Source: Rachicladosporium sp. CCFEE 5018 (taxonomy: Eukaryota > Ascomycota > Dothideomycetes > Cladosporiales > Cladosporiaceae). From it: DNA of 49,909 nt. A program made the position numbers and the translations under genes. Positions 1-9,029 of the stretch are shown in pieces; position 1 is the stretch's first letter; every line of letters begins with the position of its first letter. The notes below the pieces were generated by a model, which saw only the letters and a program-made list of their open reading frames with translations, was not told where the DNA came from and searched no databases. The stretch lies in contig KZ111147.1 in assembly GCA_002077045.2 (NCBI GenBank), positions 1,457,589 to 1,507,497 on the forward strand, given 5' to 3'.

Positions 1-734
1 GTATTGCGCTGAAGAGCACGATTACAGCAGTGATTAGTATTACGAGTATGCGTAGGGGCTTATGCAAGAGGTGCGGTACTAGCTGTACTGCGGGTATCAA
101 CATGAATGCAGGAAAGGTGATGCGATTGAAGATGCCTAAGACGCCGAGGAATGCAAGCACAATGCAGGCAGTGCTCTGAGTATGCGCTGGATCATCGCGA
201 ATGCGCCTGATCAAGACCAGTACCCAGAGCACGATCAGCGTCTCGATGCTGTTCGAGAAGGTGTGTGTCTGGAATGTCCAGGTAACGTAGGAAGATGCAA
301 TGAGAGTGATGGCAGTTTGGCGGTGCTTTGGTAGGGGGATCAGCTCATGTATGGCCCAATCTTCGAGGATGAAGCTGAGCATGAACATCACCAGCCGCAA
401 TGCGTAGAATGCTACGTGAGCTGGCACTGGGCCATATCCAAGGCCTTCCCAAATCCACTTGAGCAGCGTCAGAGGTGCGCCGTAGATGAGCCATAGTGGG
501 AAGTAGCTGCGGATAGCATTCGATGACTTGAATTCCCATGTTTGATGACTCGGTCGACCAAAGACGAGACCTGGCAAATATCAGCGATGTACCATGAATG
601 CTCAATATCCGAGAGTCTCACTCACCAGTGATGACTTCAGGTCCTTGGAAATGCTCATCTGGGTGAATGTAACTGGGTTTAAAGGCAAAGTACAGCCGGA
701 CCAGCACAAGGAAGAGCCATAGCTTCCGCCACAT
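1..734 (-). CDS. smp3: GPI mannosyltransferase 4 (SMP3), 5' part only
   Basis: SMP3 is the ER-membrane enzyme that adds the fourth, side-branching mannose to the GPI-anchor precursor. The start is the ATG at 734. Exon 1 (734-626) is followed by a 55-nt intron (571-625, GTGAGT..CAG) and exon 2 (570 to the window edge). The protein opens with a hydrophobic segment and then carries the family block SYIHPDEHFQGPEVITG. After the splice come EFKSSNAIRS and FPLWLIYGAP, and later SYVTWTFQTHTFSNSIETL, all typical of the PIG-B/SMP3 dolichol-phosphate-mannose transferase family (GT22). Only about 225 residues of a protein normally near 500-600 are visible because the 3' end leaves the window. It is divergent from SKP1 across a 725-bp spacer. 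PIG-B is the main alternative, but the short luminal start and motif spelling fit SMP3 better. Confidence 0.9.
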
Positions 735-1459
735 CGTCGGTGCGACTCGCTATGAGCATCGTTGGTGTCCTGTTTGAGCAAATCTTCAGCTGATCGACAA
801 TGCTATTAGATGTATGTGCAGTGATGTCGATGTACCCTTCTCTTAAAGTCGCGTCTTCAGACACGCGCCGACTCGGGATTACCTGATGCGTCATCCCGGC
901 TTATACAGCAGCCTGTACTTCTTAAGTCTTGACTGAGGACAACTTGACTTGATGTCACCGTAGGGCAGGAATCATCAGCCTACGCTTTCACTCGCGTCAC
1001 TCATTCAATTCTGACATAGTTGGATCGAGACTCGAGTGTGGGAGTCACTCATTGCAGTCACTGTCAAGGCACGTGCTCAGCAAATGGACGCATCCGGCTT
1101 TGTTCATTCTTGTCAGTGAAGCGCAATCATGAGGGTAAGCCTTGCATTAAAGGTCATTGTGTAGCAGAGGATACCTATTCACCATCACTTCGCCCATTCA
1201 CTTTCTCTGTAATTGCATGCATGCATGTGTCAGGCAGCAATCAGGCATTCCTTTCCAAGAAGGTTTGCTTAGCGCCGGTTCTGCCTGCCGCACAGAGCCT
1301 CAGTAGCTCCACCTAAACTACTTGAGCGCTCTTGACTGCAACACACTGCTCCAACACTCATCCTCCGACATCACATTCACCAACTGCCACCTCACCCATA
1401 TCAATACCTTCGGACACCCACACATACACCACACATCTCCCCCACCAACAACAAACACA
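735..1459. other. SMP3-SKP1 divergent intergenic region
   Basis: This 725-bp spacer separates two divergent start codons and should hold both promoters. It contains a perfect 12-bp palindrome, TGCATGCATGCA at 1214-1225. The stretch just before the SKP1 start (about 1375-1459) is rich in C, A and T (CCACC, CACAC and CTCCCC runs), as in the leaders of strongly expressed fungal genes. I see no supported coding sequence. Confidence 0.5.
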
Positions 1460-2080
1460 ATGGCTACCGAAGGCGAGCAGAAGGTGAAGCTGTCGAGCAG
1501 CGACAATGTGATCATCGAGACCGGTATGCGCCGCACTGCACTCACAGTGAACACCGTGCGCAATGACTGACACATCATCGCAGAGCGCAAGATCGCCGAG
1601 CGCTCTATGCTCATCAAGAACATGATCGAGGATCTCGGTTCTCCAGGCGATGAGCCCATCCCCATCATGAACGTATGTGACTTCACTGACTTACCCCACC
1701 ATAAAGTCAATCTCACTGACATTCCCTGTCAGGTGTCGGAGAACGTCCTCAAGAAGGTGCTCGAGTGGTGCTCTCACCACAAGAACGACCCTGCGCCAAC
1801 CCAGGACGACGATGCCGACTCGCGCAAGAAGACGACCGACATCGAGGAGTGGGATCAGAAGTTCATGCAGGTCGATCAGGAGATGTTATTCGAGATCATC
1901 CTCGCTGCCAACTACATGGACATCAAGGCTCTGCTCGATGTTGGGTGCAAGACCGTCGCAAACATGATCAAGGGCAAGTCGCCTGAAGAGATCCGCAAGA
2001 CGTTCAACATCCAGAACGACTTCACGCCCGAGGAGGAGGATCAGATCCGCCGCGAGAACGAGTGGGCTGAGGATCGTTGA
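1460..2080 (+). CDS. skp1: SKP1, core adaptor of SCF ubiquitin ligases
   Basis: Skp1 links F-box proteins to the cullin of SCF E3 ligases. The gene has three exons: 1460-1523, 1584-1672 and 1733-2080, with 60-nt introns (GTATGC..CAG and GTATGT..CAG). The spliced product is 166 residues, normal for the family. It begins MATEGEQKVKLSSSDN and has the BTB/POZ fold start (ERKIAERSMLIKNMIEDLG). The C-terminal F-box-binding helices are clear: NYMDIKALLDVGCKTVANMI, GKSPEEIRKTFNI and the terminal ENEWAEDR. An acidic linker (QDDDADSRKK) sits mid-protein. The start is set by the conserved N-terminus and the context CACAATGG. Two F-box-type genes lie downstream in the same window. This is the only copy visible. 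Confidence 0.97.
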
Positions 2081-2685
2081 GTGTGTGGTCCGTTTGACAC
2101 ACACATTCGACAAACACCCTGCAGGGTTTACTGGCAGCAGCGGCATGGCTTGATCAAGCTGGGGTGCATCAGTATTGCTAAGTCTGTCTACACGAAGACG
2201 GTGCTTTACTTGGGCGTTCACGGCGCATTGGAGACGGGTATCTGGGTGCTTGCTGCTGCTTTACGATGACATGAGAGATGGTTGAGCCCATCGAATGGCT
2301 ACGGAGACTTGGTCGGCGGGTGTTGCTATGGCTTTACTTCACGGAATCGCCTACGTAGCTAATGCTAATGTCGTTACCATGACTGATTGCTCACTGTTTC
2401 GTTCCTAGTTTGTGTTTGCGACCAGTACACCCCACTTCCATCCATGTCCGTTGTGAACATGCAGGGCACACACAAGCTTCAGCCACACTTTGTAGCATTG
2501 ACCTTGCGAGCTTCATCATCTATGTAAGGCTTCTCCAAACACTATCTCTTGATTCCGTGGTAAGAACGCCAGCGGGGAGCAATGAGCTGCAGATCGAATT
2601 CGCCATGATCGCCCGCTCTCGACCTCGTCACCGCCGATAGCCTCCTACACACCTTTACCTCCGATCCCCACTCAGGCTGCCCACC
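2081..2685. other. SKP1-VPS18 intergenic region
   Basis: This 605-bp spacer should contain the SKP1 3' UTR and terminator and the VPS18 promoter. The last 100 bases before the VPS18 start are pyrimidine-rich. Short open frames here have no recognisable domain. I see no RNA gene or repeat. Confidence 0.4.
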
Positions 2686-5577
2686 ATGGCATCCTCCTCC
2701 GCCGCTCTCGACCCCACCCTCCCAATAATAGACGTCCAACGCGTCTCCCTCCAATTCCTCCTCTCCTCCCCCATAGTCGCCACAGCAGTCTCCTCCAACG
2801 TCCTCCTTCTAGCCCTCGCCTCGAACCGCCTGCTGCGCTTCGACCTCGAGAACCCGTCAGATATCGACGATATAGACCTCCCCCTGCCAGCGACTAAGAT
2901 TGGCACTATAAGGAAGCTGTTCTTGGATCCGACGGGGAGTCATTGTCTCATCAGCACGACGCTGGGGGAGGTGTTTTATCTGCATTCTAATGGGCGGGTT
3001 GTGAAGAGTCTGGGGAGGTTAAGGGGTGTGGTAGTGGAGGCTGTGGCGTGGAATGTTGAGGGGCCTACGCAGGGGACGAGGGAGATTTTGGTCGGGGGGA
3101 GGGATGGGGGCGTTTGGGAGGTTGTCGTTGAGAGTGGTGGGGGAGGGGGGTTTATGGGGAAGGAAGAACGGTTTGCGAAGAGGGTCTGGGAGGCTGGGGA
3201 GGCTGTGACGGGGTTGTGGGCAGATTTTGTGGGGAGCAGGCAGCAGGGGACGAGGAGGATCGTGGTGGCTAGTCAGGGTGCCCTGAGGGTCTGGATTGGG
3301 AAGGGAGGGAGGAGTGGGGACACCGCAGGAGTGTTTGGGAGGTTGTTCGAGGGGGAGACGCCGAGTGTGTATGAGGTGGAGAGGGGAGATGGTTATGGGG
3401 GAATAAGCTCAATGGCAGTGAGTCCGGACGCTGAGGGCGGTGCGCCTGGCAATGATGCTGGCGAGAGAGCGTATGCATGGCTCTGTGCGCAGGGTGTGTA
3501 CAGTGGTCCGCTACCTACGCAGTCCACCGATCTCTCCGCCCTAGGGAGGCAGATGTTTCACGACTCGCACATGTTTCCGAAGTCGCAGCTACCTCCTATG
3601 CAGTCCTCCAGTGGTCGCAACCGGACGACACAACCACCCATTTCCTCTATGATACTTACGCAGTTCCATATCCTCGTACTCCAGGAAGGTCGACTGACAG
3701 CTATCAGCCGCCTGGACGACACGATAGTCTATAACCAGGAAGTACTCGAGGCCGGTCAGACGATCCTTGGACTCTATGCCGATCAGCAGAAGAACACATA
3801 CTGGCTACTCACGTCCGCGGAGATCTATGAAATCGTTGTCACTGACGAGAACCGGGACGTATGGAAGATCATGCTCAAGAAGGGGAATTACGAGGCTGCT
3901 CAACGGTACGCTCACTCCACTGAGGAGAAAGACGCTGTTGCAGCGGCCACTGGTGATCATCTAATCGGCCAAGGGAAGTTCGCTGAAGCTGCCACCGTAC
4001 TCGGCAAGAGTAGCAAGCCTTTCGAAGATGTCGCACTTGGCTTCATCGACAAGGGCGAGCACGATGCCTTGCGGAAGTACCTACTTACGAAGCTGGCGGG
4101 CTACCCGAAGTCCTTCATCATGCAGCGGACGTTGTTAGTTAGTTGGCTGACCGAGCTATACATGGCGAAGCTGAATCAGCTCGACGACACCATCAGCACA
4201 AAGGCAGAGGTAGCCGCCGGATCCACAGCTTCAGAAATGCAGAAGCAGCTGCCAGCCGTGCGAAAAGAATATCAGGACTTTGTCACCCGGAACAAGGCCG
4301 ATCTTGATGTCAAGACTACCTACGAAGTCATCAGCGCTCACGGCCGAGAAGAAGAGCTTCTCTACTTCGCCAATGTAGTCCACGACTTCGACTACGTCCT
4401 CGAGTACTGGGTGCAACGCGAGCGCTGGGCCGAAGCCATGGCCGTGCTGAAGAAGCAGACAGCACCCGAAGTCTTCTACAAGTACAGCACAGTCCTCATG
4501 TCACATAGCGCCGTCGACCTAATCGAAGTCCTCATGCGACAACCATCCCTCGACCCGAAGAAGATCATCCCAGCACTTCTGACCTACAACCGCACCATCG
4601 GCTCTTCAGTCCCACTGGCACAGAACCAAGCAATCCGCTACCTCTCCTTCTGCATCAACCACCAAGTGTCCACCCTACCAGCAGTCCACAATACGCTCAT
4701 AGCACTCTACGCCTCTTCCTCCTCGCCTGATGAGTCCGCCCTCCTCTCCTACCTTGAAACCCAGTCTGCCGCCCACGAGCACCACTACGACGCCGACTTT
4801 GCGCTTCGCCTCTGCATTGCTCACAAACGGGTCGCCTCAGCCGTGCACGTCTACTGCACCATGAATCAGCCATCCTCAGCGGTGGACTTGGCGCTGAAGT
4901 ACAACGAAATCGAGATTGCAGCTTCTGTAGCCGATCGGCCGGGCAACGACGATTTACTGCGGAAGAAGCTCTGGTTGAAAGTCGCCAAGAAAGTTATCTC
5001 GCAGAACAAAGGCATCAAACCCGCCATGGAATTTCTGAAGCGCTGCGAGTTACTTCGGATAGAAGATCTGATCCCTTTCTTCCCCGATTTCGTAGTCATA
5101 GATGACTTCAAAGCCGAGATCTGCGCTGCACTTGAGAATTACAGTCGCGAGATCGACGGTTTGAAAGCCAGTATGGACGCCTCGGCCGCCACCGCCCAAT
5201 CGATAAAGTCTTCTATTTCCGCCATCGACTCCCGCTACGCTATTGTTGAGCCCGGTGAGCGGTGCTGGAAATGCCGAATGCCGTTGCTGATGAGGCAGTT
5301 CTTTGTGTTCCCTTGCCAGCACGCGTTCCATGCCGATTGCTTGGGGGAGATGGTCATGGGTGTTGTGGGGATGGGGAAGGGGAAGAGGATCAGGGAATTG
5401 CAGAGGGAGGTCGGGAGAGTTGTTGCGGCTGGCGGGAGGGCGAGGAAGGAGGGGTTGGTGAGGGAATTGGATGGACTTGTGGCGGGAGCTTGTGTGCTCT
5501 GTGGGGAGGGGACTGTGAGGATGATTGATGAGCCGTTTATCCTGGAGGCGGATAATAAGGAGGAGTGGGCAATATGA
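2686..5577 (+). CDS. vps18: Vps18/Pep3, RING subunit of the HOPS/CORVET tethers
   Basis: Vps18 is a core subunit of the CORVET and HOPS complexes, which tether endosomes and vacuoles before SNARE-driven fusion. It is one uninterrupted 963-residue ORF, the usual family length. The N-terminal half is a predicted beta-propeller followed by the Pep3/Vps18 domain (about residues 265-400). An alpha-solenoid with clathrin-type repeats covers about 400-800. A C-terminal RING-type zinc site has C860/C863 (CWKC), C877, H879, H882 and C885 (CQHAFHADC) and a second pair C936/C939 (CVLC), separated by an insert of about 50 residues. Codons from about 2950 to 3420 are very G-rich and encode glycine-rich loops. 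The last 212 coding bases recur at 27606-27817. The stop lies 121 bp from the convergent CaaX-box gene. Confidence 0.95.
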   Translation: MASSSAALDPTLPIIDVQRVSLQFLLSSPIVATAVSSNVLLLALASNRLLRFDLENPSDIDDIDLPLPATKIGTIRKLFLDPTGSHCLISTTLGEVFYLHSNGRVVKSLGRLRGVVVEAVAWNVEGPTQGTREILVGGRDGGVWEVVVESGGGGGFMGKEERFAKRVWEAGEAVTGLWADFVGSRQQGTRRIVVASQGALRVWIGKGGRSGDTAGVFGRLFEGETPSVYEVERGDGYGGISSMAVSPDAEGGAPGNDAGERAYAWLCAQGVYSGPLPTQSTDLSALGRQMFHDSHMFPKSQLPPMQSSSGRNRTTQPPISSMILTQFHILVLQEGRLTAISRLDDTIVYNQEVLEAGQTILGLYADQQKNTYWLLTSAEIYEIVVTDENRDVWKIMLKKGNYEAAQRYAHSTEEKDAVAAATGDHLIGQGKFAEAATVLGKSSKPFEDVALGFIDKGEHDALRKYLLTKLAGYPKSFIMQRTLLVSWLTELYMAKLNQLDDTISTKAEVAAGSTASEMQKQLPAVRKEYQDFVTRNKADLDVKTTYEVISAHGREEELLYFANVVHDFDYVLEYWVQRERWAEAMAVLKKQTAPEVFYKYSTVLMSHSAVDLIEVLMRQPSLDPKKIIPALLTYNRTIGSSVPLAQNQAIRYLSFCINHQVSTLPAVHNTLIALYASSSSPDESALLSYLETQSAAHEHHYDADFALRLCIAHKRVASAVHVYCTMNQPSSAVDLALKYNEIEIAASVADRPGNDDLLRKKLWLKVAKKVISQNKGIKPAMEFLKRCELLRIEDLIPFFPDFVVIDDFKAEICAALENYSREIDGLKASMDASAATAQSIKSSISAIDSRYAIVEPGERCWKCRMPLLMRQFFVFPCQHAFHADCLGEMVMGVVGMGKGKRIRELQREVGRVVAAGGRARKEGLVRELDGLVAGACVLCGEGTVRMIDEPFILEADNKEEWAI
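3094..3118 (+). other. Predicted G-quadruplex motif inside VPS18
   Basis: Four G-runs of 6, 3, 5 and 3 bases are separated by loops of 1, 2 and 5 bases on the coding strand, meeting the standard G3+/loop 1-7 definition. More G-runs follow at 3137-3158. Folding is inferred from the pattern only. Confidence 0.5.
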
Positions 5578-5698
5578 GGATGCGATCATACCGATCTGGA
5601 CAACATCTCGTCAACGCCATCGCAAGCCAGATGACGCGATCGAAACGCTCTCTCGGGACTACCCACCGCACTGCCTTGTGACGGAACATCGGGCAGCT

Positions 5699-6301
5699 TC
5701 ACATCACCGCACAAGGCCTCGTCTCCACTACCGTCCCATCTTTATCTCGGAACCCGAACTGGCTCCTCCCACTGAAAAGCTCGACCCGCTTTCCCTTCTC
5801 CTTTGCTTTAGTCCTCCGACTCCCTTTCGCCTCGCCAGCCTCAAGCCCGCGCTCTTGCGCAGTTGATGCAGTGATCACACCGTGTAAGAGCGGAGGGGTG
5901 GCTAGATACTGGCCTGGCACCCGAAGCGGGTCGACTTCAAATCCAGGCTCGGAGGCGGAGTCCAAGTCTGCAACTTGCGAGGCGAGGTTGGTGTAGTCTG
6001 ATGTCACGGGTTCTGGGACAGAGTGAGCCTGCGGTATGGCTTGTGTAGGGTAGACAGAGCGAGCCAGTGGAGGACTGAAGGCCGTTTGCTGCCGCTGTGA
6101 TATACGCTGATTGGCCGCGAACGATGGCGGCTCCAGCGAGATTGTGTCTGACTGAGAATATGGACGGTGCTGGTAGGCAGCTCGCTGTGCGTGGTTCTTC
6201 ATCGCGGCAGGAGGATACACTGGGTATGACTGAGGATACAAGCTAACGGGTGCTGCTTTGGAAGCCGCAGCAGCATGCCGACGGAACTGATGCGGCAGCA
6301 T
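5699..6301 (-). CDS. Hypothetical protein with C-terminal CaaX box, copy A
   Basis: This single-exon ORF encodes 200 residues. I do not recognise the family. The N-terminal two thirds are low complexity, rich in Pro, Ala, Gln, Ser and Tyr (for example YPQSYPVYPP), and probably disordered. A basic patch follows (GSRRTKAKEKGKRVE), then a conserved-looking tail with FGFRDKDGTVVETRP and the final four residues CAVM. Cys-aliphatic-aliphatic-Met is a classic farnesylation signal, and the basic patch could help bind a membrane; both are inferences. Copy B (27940-28542) keeps the frame, length and CAVM with about a dozen substitutions, supporting a real gene. It converges on VPS18 and lies downstream of ARB1 on the same strand. 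Confidence 0.7.
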   Translation of the reverse strand: MLPHQFRRHAAAASKAAPVSLYPQSYPVYPPAAMKNHAQRAAYQHRPYSQSDTISLEPPSFAANQRISQRQQTAFSPPLARSVYPTQAIPQAHSVPEPVTSDYTNLASQVADLDSASEPGFEVDPLRVPGQYLATPPLLHGVITASTAQERGLEAGEAKGSRRTKAKEKGKRVELFSGRSQFGFRDKDGTVVETRPCAVM

Positions 6302-6698
6302 GGAAGACGATGCAGTGACGGCTTGAGATCACGGAGACGACTCAGTCAAGACCGCACTGTATTTGTGCGGAGTAGCATGCTCTCAGTCAATGTTTTGTTA
6401 AGCTGCAAACTGCTTTTCGTTACCTATCTACCTGCATTAGGTGAATGCGCAATTCAGGCAGTGTGTCCCAACATCCAGCATCACACGCCTTCCACGCCCA
6501 AGTCTATCCTGCCCATGATCGCTTCCCTGAACGCCGGGTGTATCATGCAATGGATGCACTGCGTGACTGCCGTTCGGCCGTGTATCTCGAGGGCCACGAT
6601 GCACCTCTCATAGGCTGCTCAGTATGACACGCAGTGACTTGAGTCGGCTATGGCATTCTCATCCCCCTGAATCTGATTGAAGAAATACTCCATGCAGT
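6302..6698. other. Spacer between ARB1 3' end and the CaaX gene, copy A
   Basis: These 397 bp should contain the CaaX-gene promoter and the ARB1 3' UTR. Compared with copy B (28543-28939) I count under ten differences, fewer than in neighbouring ARB1 exon sequence. A 60-codon plus-strand frame (6445-6627) is open in both copies, but this is expected at such identity and it resembles no known protein. Confidence 0.4.
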
Positions 6699-8661
6699 CT
6701 AGACGGCACCAGCCGCCAACATCTTCTTCCGCAGGTTGGTCTTGTACTCGCCGATGCTGCCGTTCCATCGAGTAACAGTCTTGTTCTCGCAGACCATGAT
6801 GTCCTTTGCAATCTTGTCAAGCAATCTGTGAGATGTCAGTGATGCTAGTCCGGTATTCATTTGAATAAGAAGAAACAGCGACATACCTGAAGTCGTGGGA
6901 CACAACCACAACACCTCCCGAGAAAGCGTTGATAGCATCTGCCAGCGAGTCGATGGTCGGGATATCGAGACCGTTCGTAGGCTCGTCGAGCAGCAACATG
7001 TTCGGCCCCTCAATGGCGAGCAGAGCGAACACGATTCTGCTCTTCTGTCCCTCAGACAGCGTACCCATCAGCGCAGTCTGCGCCTCACCGCTGAGCCCGT
7101 ACTTGCCGAGCTGCTGACGCCAGTACTGGTAATCCTGACTTTGTGTGGCGTACTTGTCGCGTACGAAGTCGAGGGCAGATTTGTTGAGGTCGAGCTGCTC
7201 AGCGGAATGCTGAGAGTACATGCCGAGCTTCAAGTGCGTGTGTCGCGACACATTGCCACCGTTTGGTGAGAGCTTGCCAGTGAAGATGCGGAGCAGAGTA
7301 GATTTGCCGACACCGTTGGGTCCAACGAGAGCAGTTCGCGAGTCCATGTCCACACCGAAATCGAGGTTCTCGTACAGGGTGTCCTTCTTCTCGCCGGAGT
7401 AGGAGAATGTGACATTGTCGAGCGACAGAACAGGAGGTGGGAGCTTCTCGACATCTGCAAAGCGGAAAGTGAAGACTCTGTCCTGGTGCACCGGCTCGAT
7501 AAAGCCATCTGCCTCCATCTTATCCAAGATCTTCTGCCGCGACTTGGCCTGGCGCACCAAGTTGGCGTATGTACCGGCACTGGCGATGAATTTCTTGATG
7601 TGCTTGATCTCGTCCTGCTGCTTCTCGTATGCCTTCGCTTGGTTGACCTCCTGCTCTGTCCGCGTCTTCAAGTAGGAGTCGTAGTTTCCACCATAGTACA
7701 TAAGCTGCTTCATGCGCATATCCATCATGGTCGTGCAAACACCGTTCAGGAAGTCCATGGAGTGGGAGACGAGGATGAGGGTTCTGTCGTACTTCTTCAA
7801 GTACTCCTCCAGCCACACGCAGGCCTCGAGATCCAGATGTGCGGTCGGGTCGTCGAGCAGGAGAAGAGATGGCTTTACGAATAACGCCTTGGCAAGCGCC
7901 ACACGCATTCGCCATCCACCGGACATGTCCTTGGTCTTCTTCTTGATTGTGACCTTGTTGAAGCCGAGACCGGTCAAGATAAGCGAGGCGCGAGTCTGGA
8001 ATGTTGAAGGGTCCATTTGGTCGATGCGCTCGTACAGCTCCTCCAACTTCGGGCTGTCCGGTCCATCCGTCTCGAGGATCGTCTCGGCCAGCTTCTCCAG
8101 ACGTGCCAACTCGGCTTCAGCCTGGTTCACCACCCACTCAAGTGCGCCAGTATCTGAGGGCTCAGCACCCTCGTTGAGCAGGTAGATATCGATGTGCTCG
8201 GGAAAGGGATATTCTCGGGCGTAGATGGCCTTGAGCAGGGTAGACTTGCCGCAGCCGTTCTCTCCCAAAAGACCGTATCTTTTTCCATAGGTGACTTCGA
8301 GTGTGGTGTCGTTGAACAAGACCTTGCCGTGGAACACAAGCGATGCGGACGTGATCTTCACGTCTCTGCTAGCCTCTAGCGATGAGAGCACACCGGTCGT
8401 GACTCTGTCTGAGATACCATCTTTATCTTGCTGTAGAGCCATCTTCGACATGCCATTCGTGATAGCTGCTGGCTGCTCTGAGTCAGGCAGCGCGTTGCCA
8501 TCTCCATCAAGAAGAGGTGGTGTCTCATCTCCGTTTAGCGATGATGCCTCAGATGCATTCTTCGAGGCGAGTTTGGCGGCGGCGGTCTTCTTCGAGGCGA
8601 GCGTTGGCTTACCCTCAGCGGCGCGCTTGGCATCGCGAGCGGCTTTTGAGGCGGAAACCAT
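6699..8661 (-). CDS. arb1: ABCF ATPase, ARB1/ABCF2 type, copy A
   Basis: Arb1-type ABCF proteins are soluble twin-ATPases that work in ribosome biogenesis and are not transporters. Exon 1 is 8661-6887, the intron is 6826-6886 (61 nt, GTATGT..CAG) and exon 2 is 6825-6699, giving 633 residues. The N-terminus MVSASKAARDAKRAAEGK matches the ARB1 start. NBD1 has Walker A GENGCGKST (133-141), signature SGGWR (247-251) and Walker B LLLLDD (266-271). NBD2 has GPNGVGKST (447-455), LSEGQ (535-539) and LLLDE (556-560). Position 271 is Asp where the catalytic Glu usually stands, and NBD2 reads NGLD instead of NHLD; both are shared with copy B. First-exon protein sequence is identical to copy B despite many silent differences. 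The 3' exon is missed by a simple ORF reading, which runs into the intron. Confidence 0.95.
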
Positions 8662-9029
8662 GATTGCTGTAGGGTATATGGTAGTGTTGGGGCGGAAGGT
8701 ATGAAGTGTGTAGGATTGTCAAAAAAGTCGACAAGGCGTCGGCACGGTGTGGGGCAATCGATACGCCAGTAAATCTTTGGTGGGATTTTACAGGGTCTCA
8801 GAACGGCTGAGTCATCATGAGAGACACATTCATGTGAATCGGGAGCCTCTCACGTGAAAGACGAGAGCGACGAGGGTGCTTTGACGACATTCACCATCGG
8901 ATTATGCAACTTGTGTCTGCAGACGAGACGAATGCTGGAGAGAGCACGAGGGGAGCAGAAGCGACTAGCCACGAGCTAGGGGTCTTGGTCGGTGTGTCCG
9001 ATGAAATAGATGGCATTGCTTTCGTCTAG
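8662..9029. other. ARB1 promoter region, copy A
   Basis: This 368-bp spacer lies upstream of ARB1 and downstream of the DUF7730-type gene, both on the minus strand. It is nearly identical to copy B (30900-31267). It includes one CACGTG E-box and no supported ORF. Confidence 0.45.
8851..8856. promoter_or_regulatory. E-box CACGTG upstream of ARB1, copy A
   Basis: CACGTG is a bHLH/Cbf1-type site, here within CTCACGTGAAA about 190 bp upstream of the ARB1 start. It is conserved in copy B at 31089-31094. No binding is shown, and the region is highly identical anyway, so conservation adds little. Confidence 0.3.

Noticed and set aside
5050..5589. 179-codon frame antisense to VPS18
   Set aside because: It is an antisense shadow of the G-rich VPS18 3' end, giving a Pro/His-rich low-complexity peptide.
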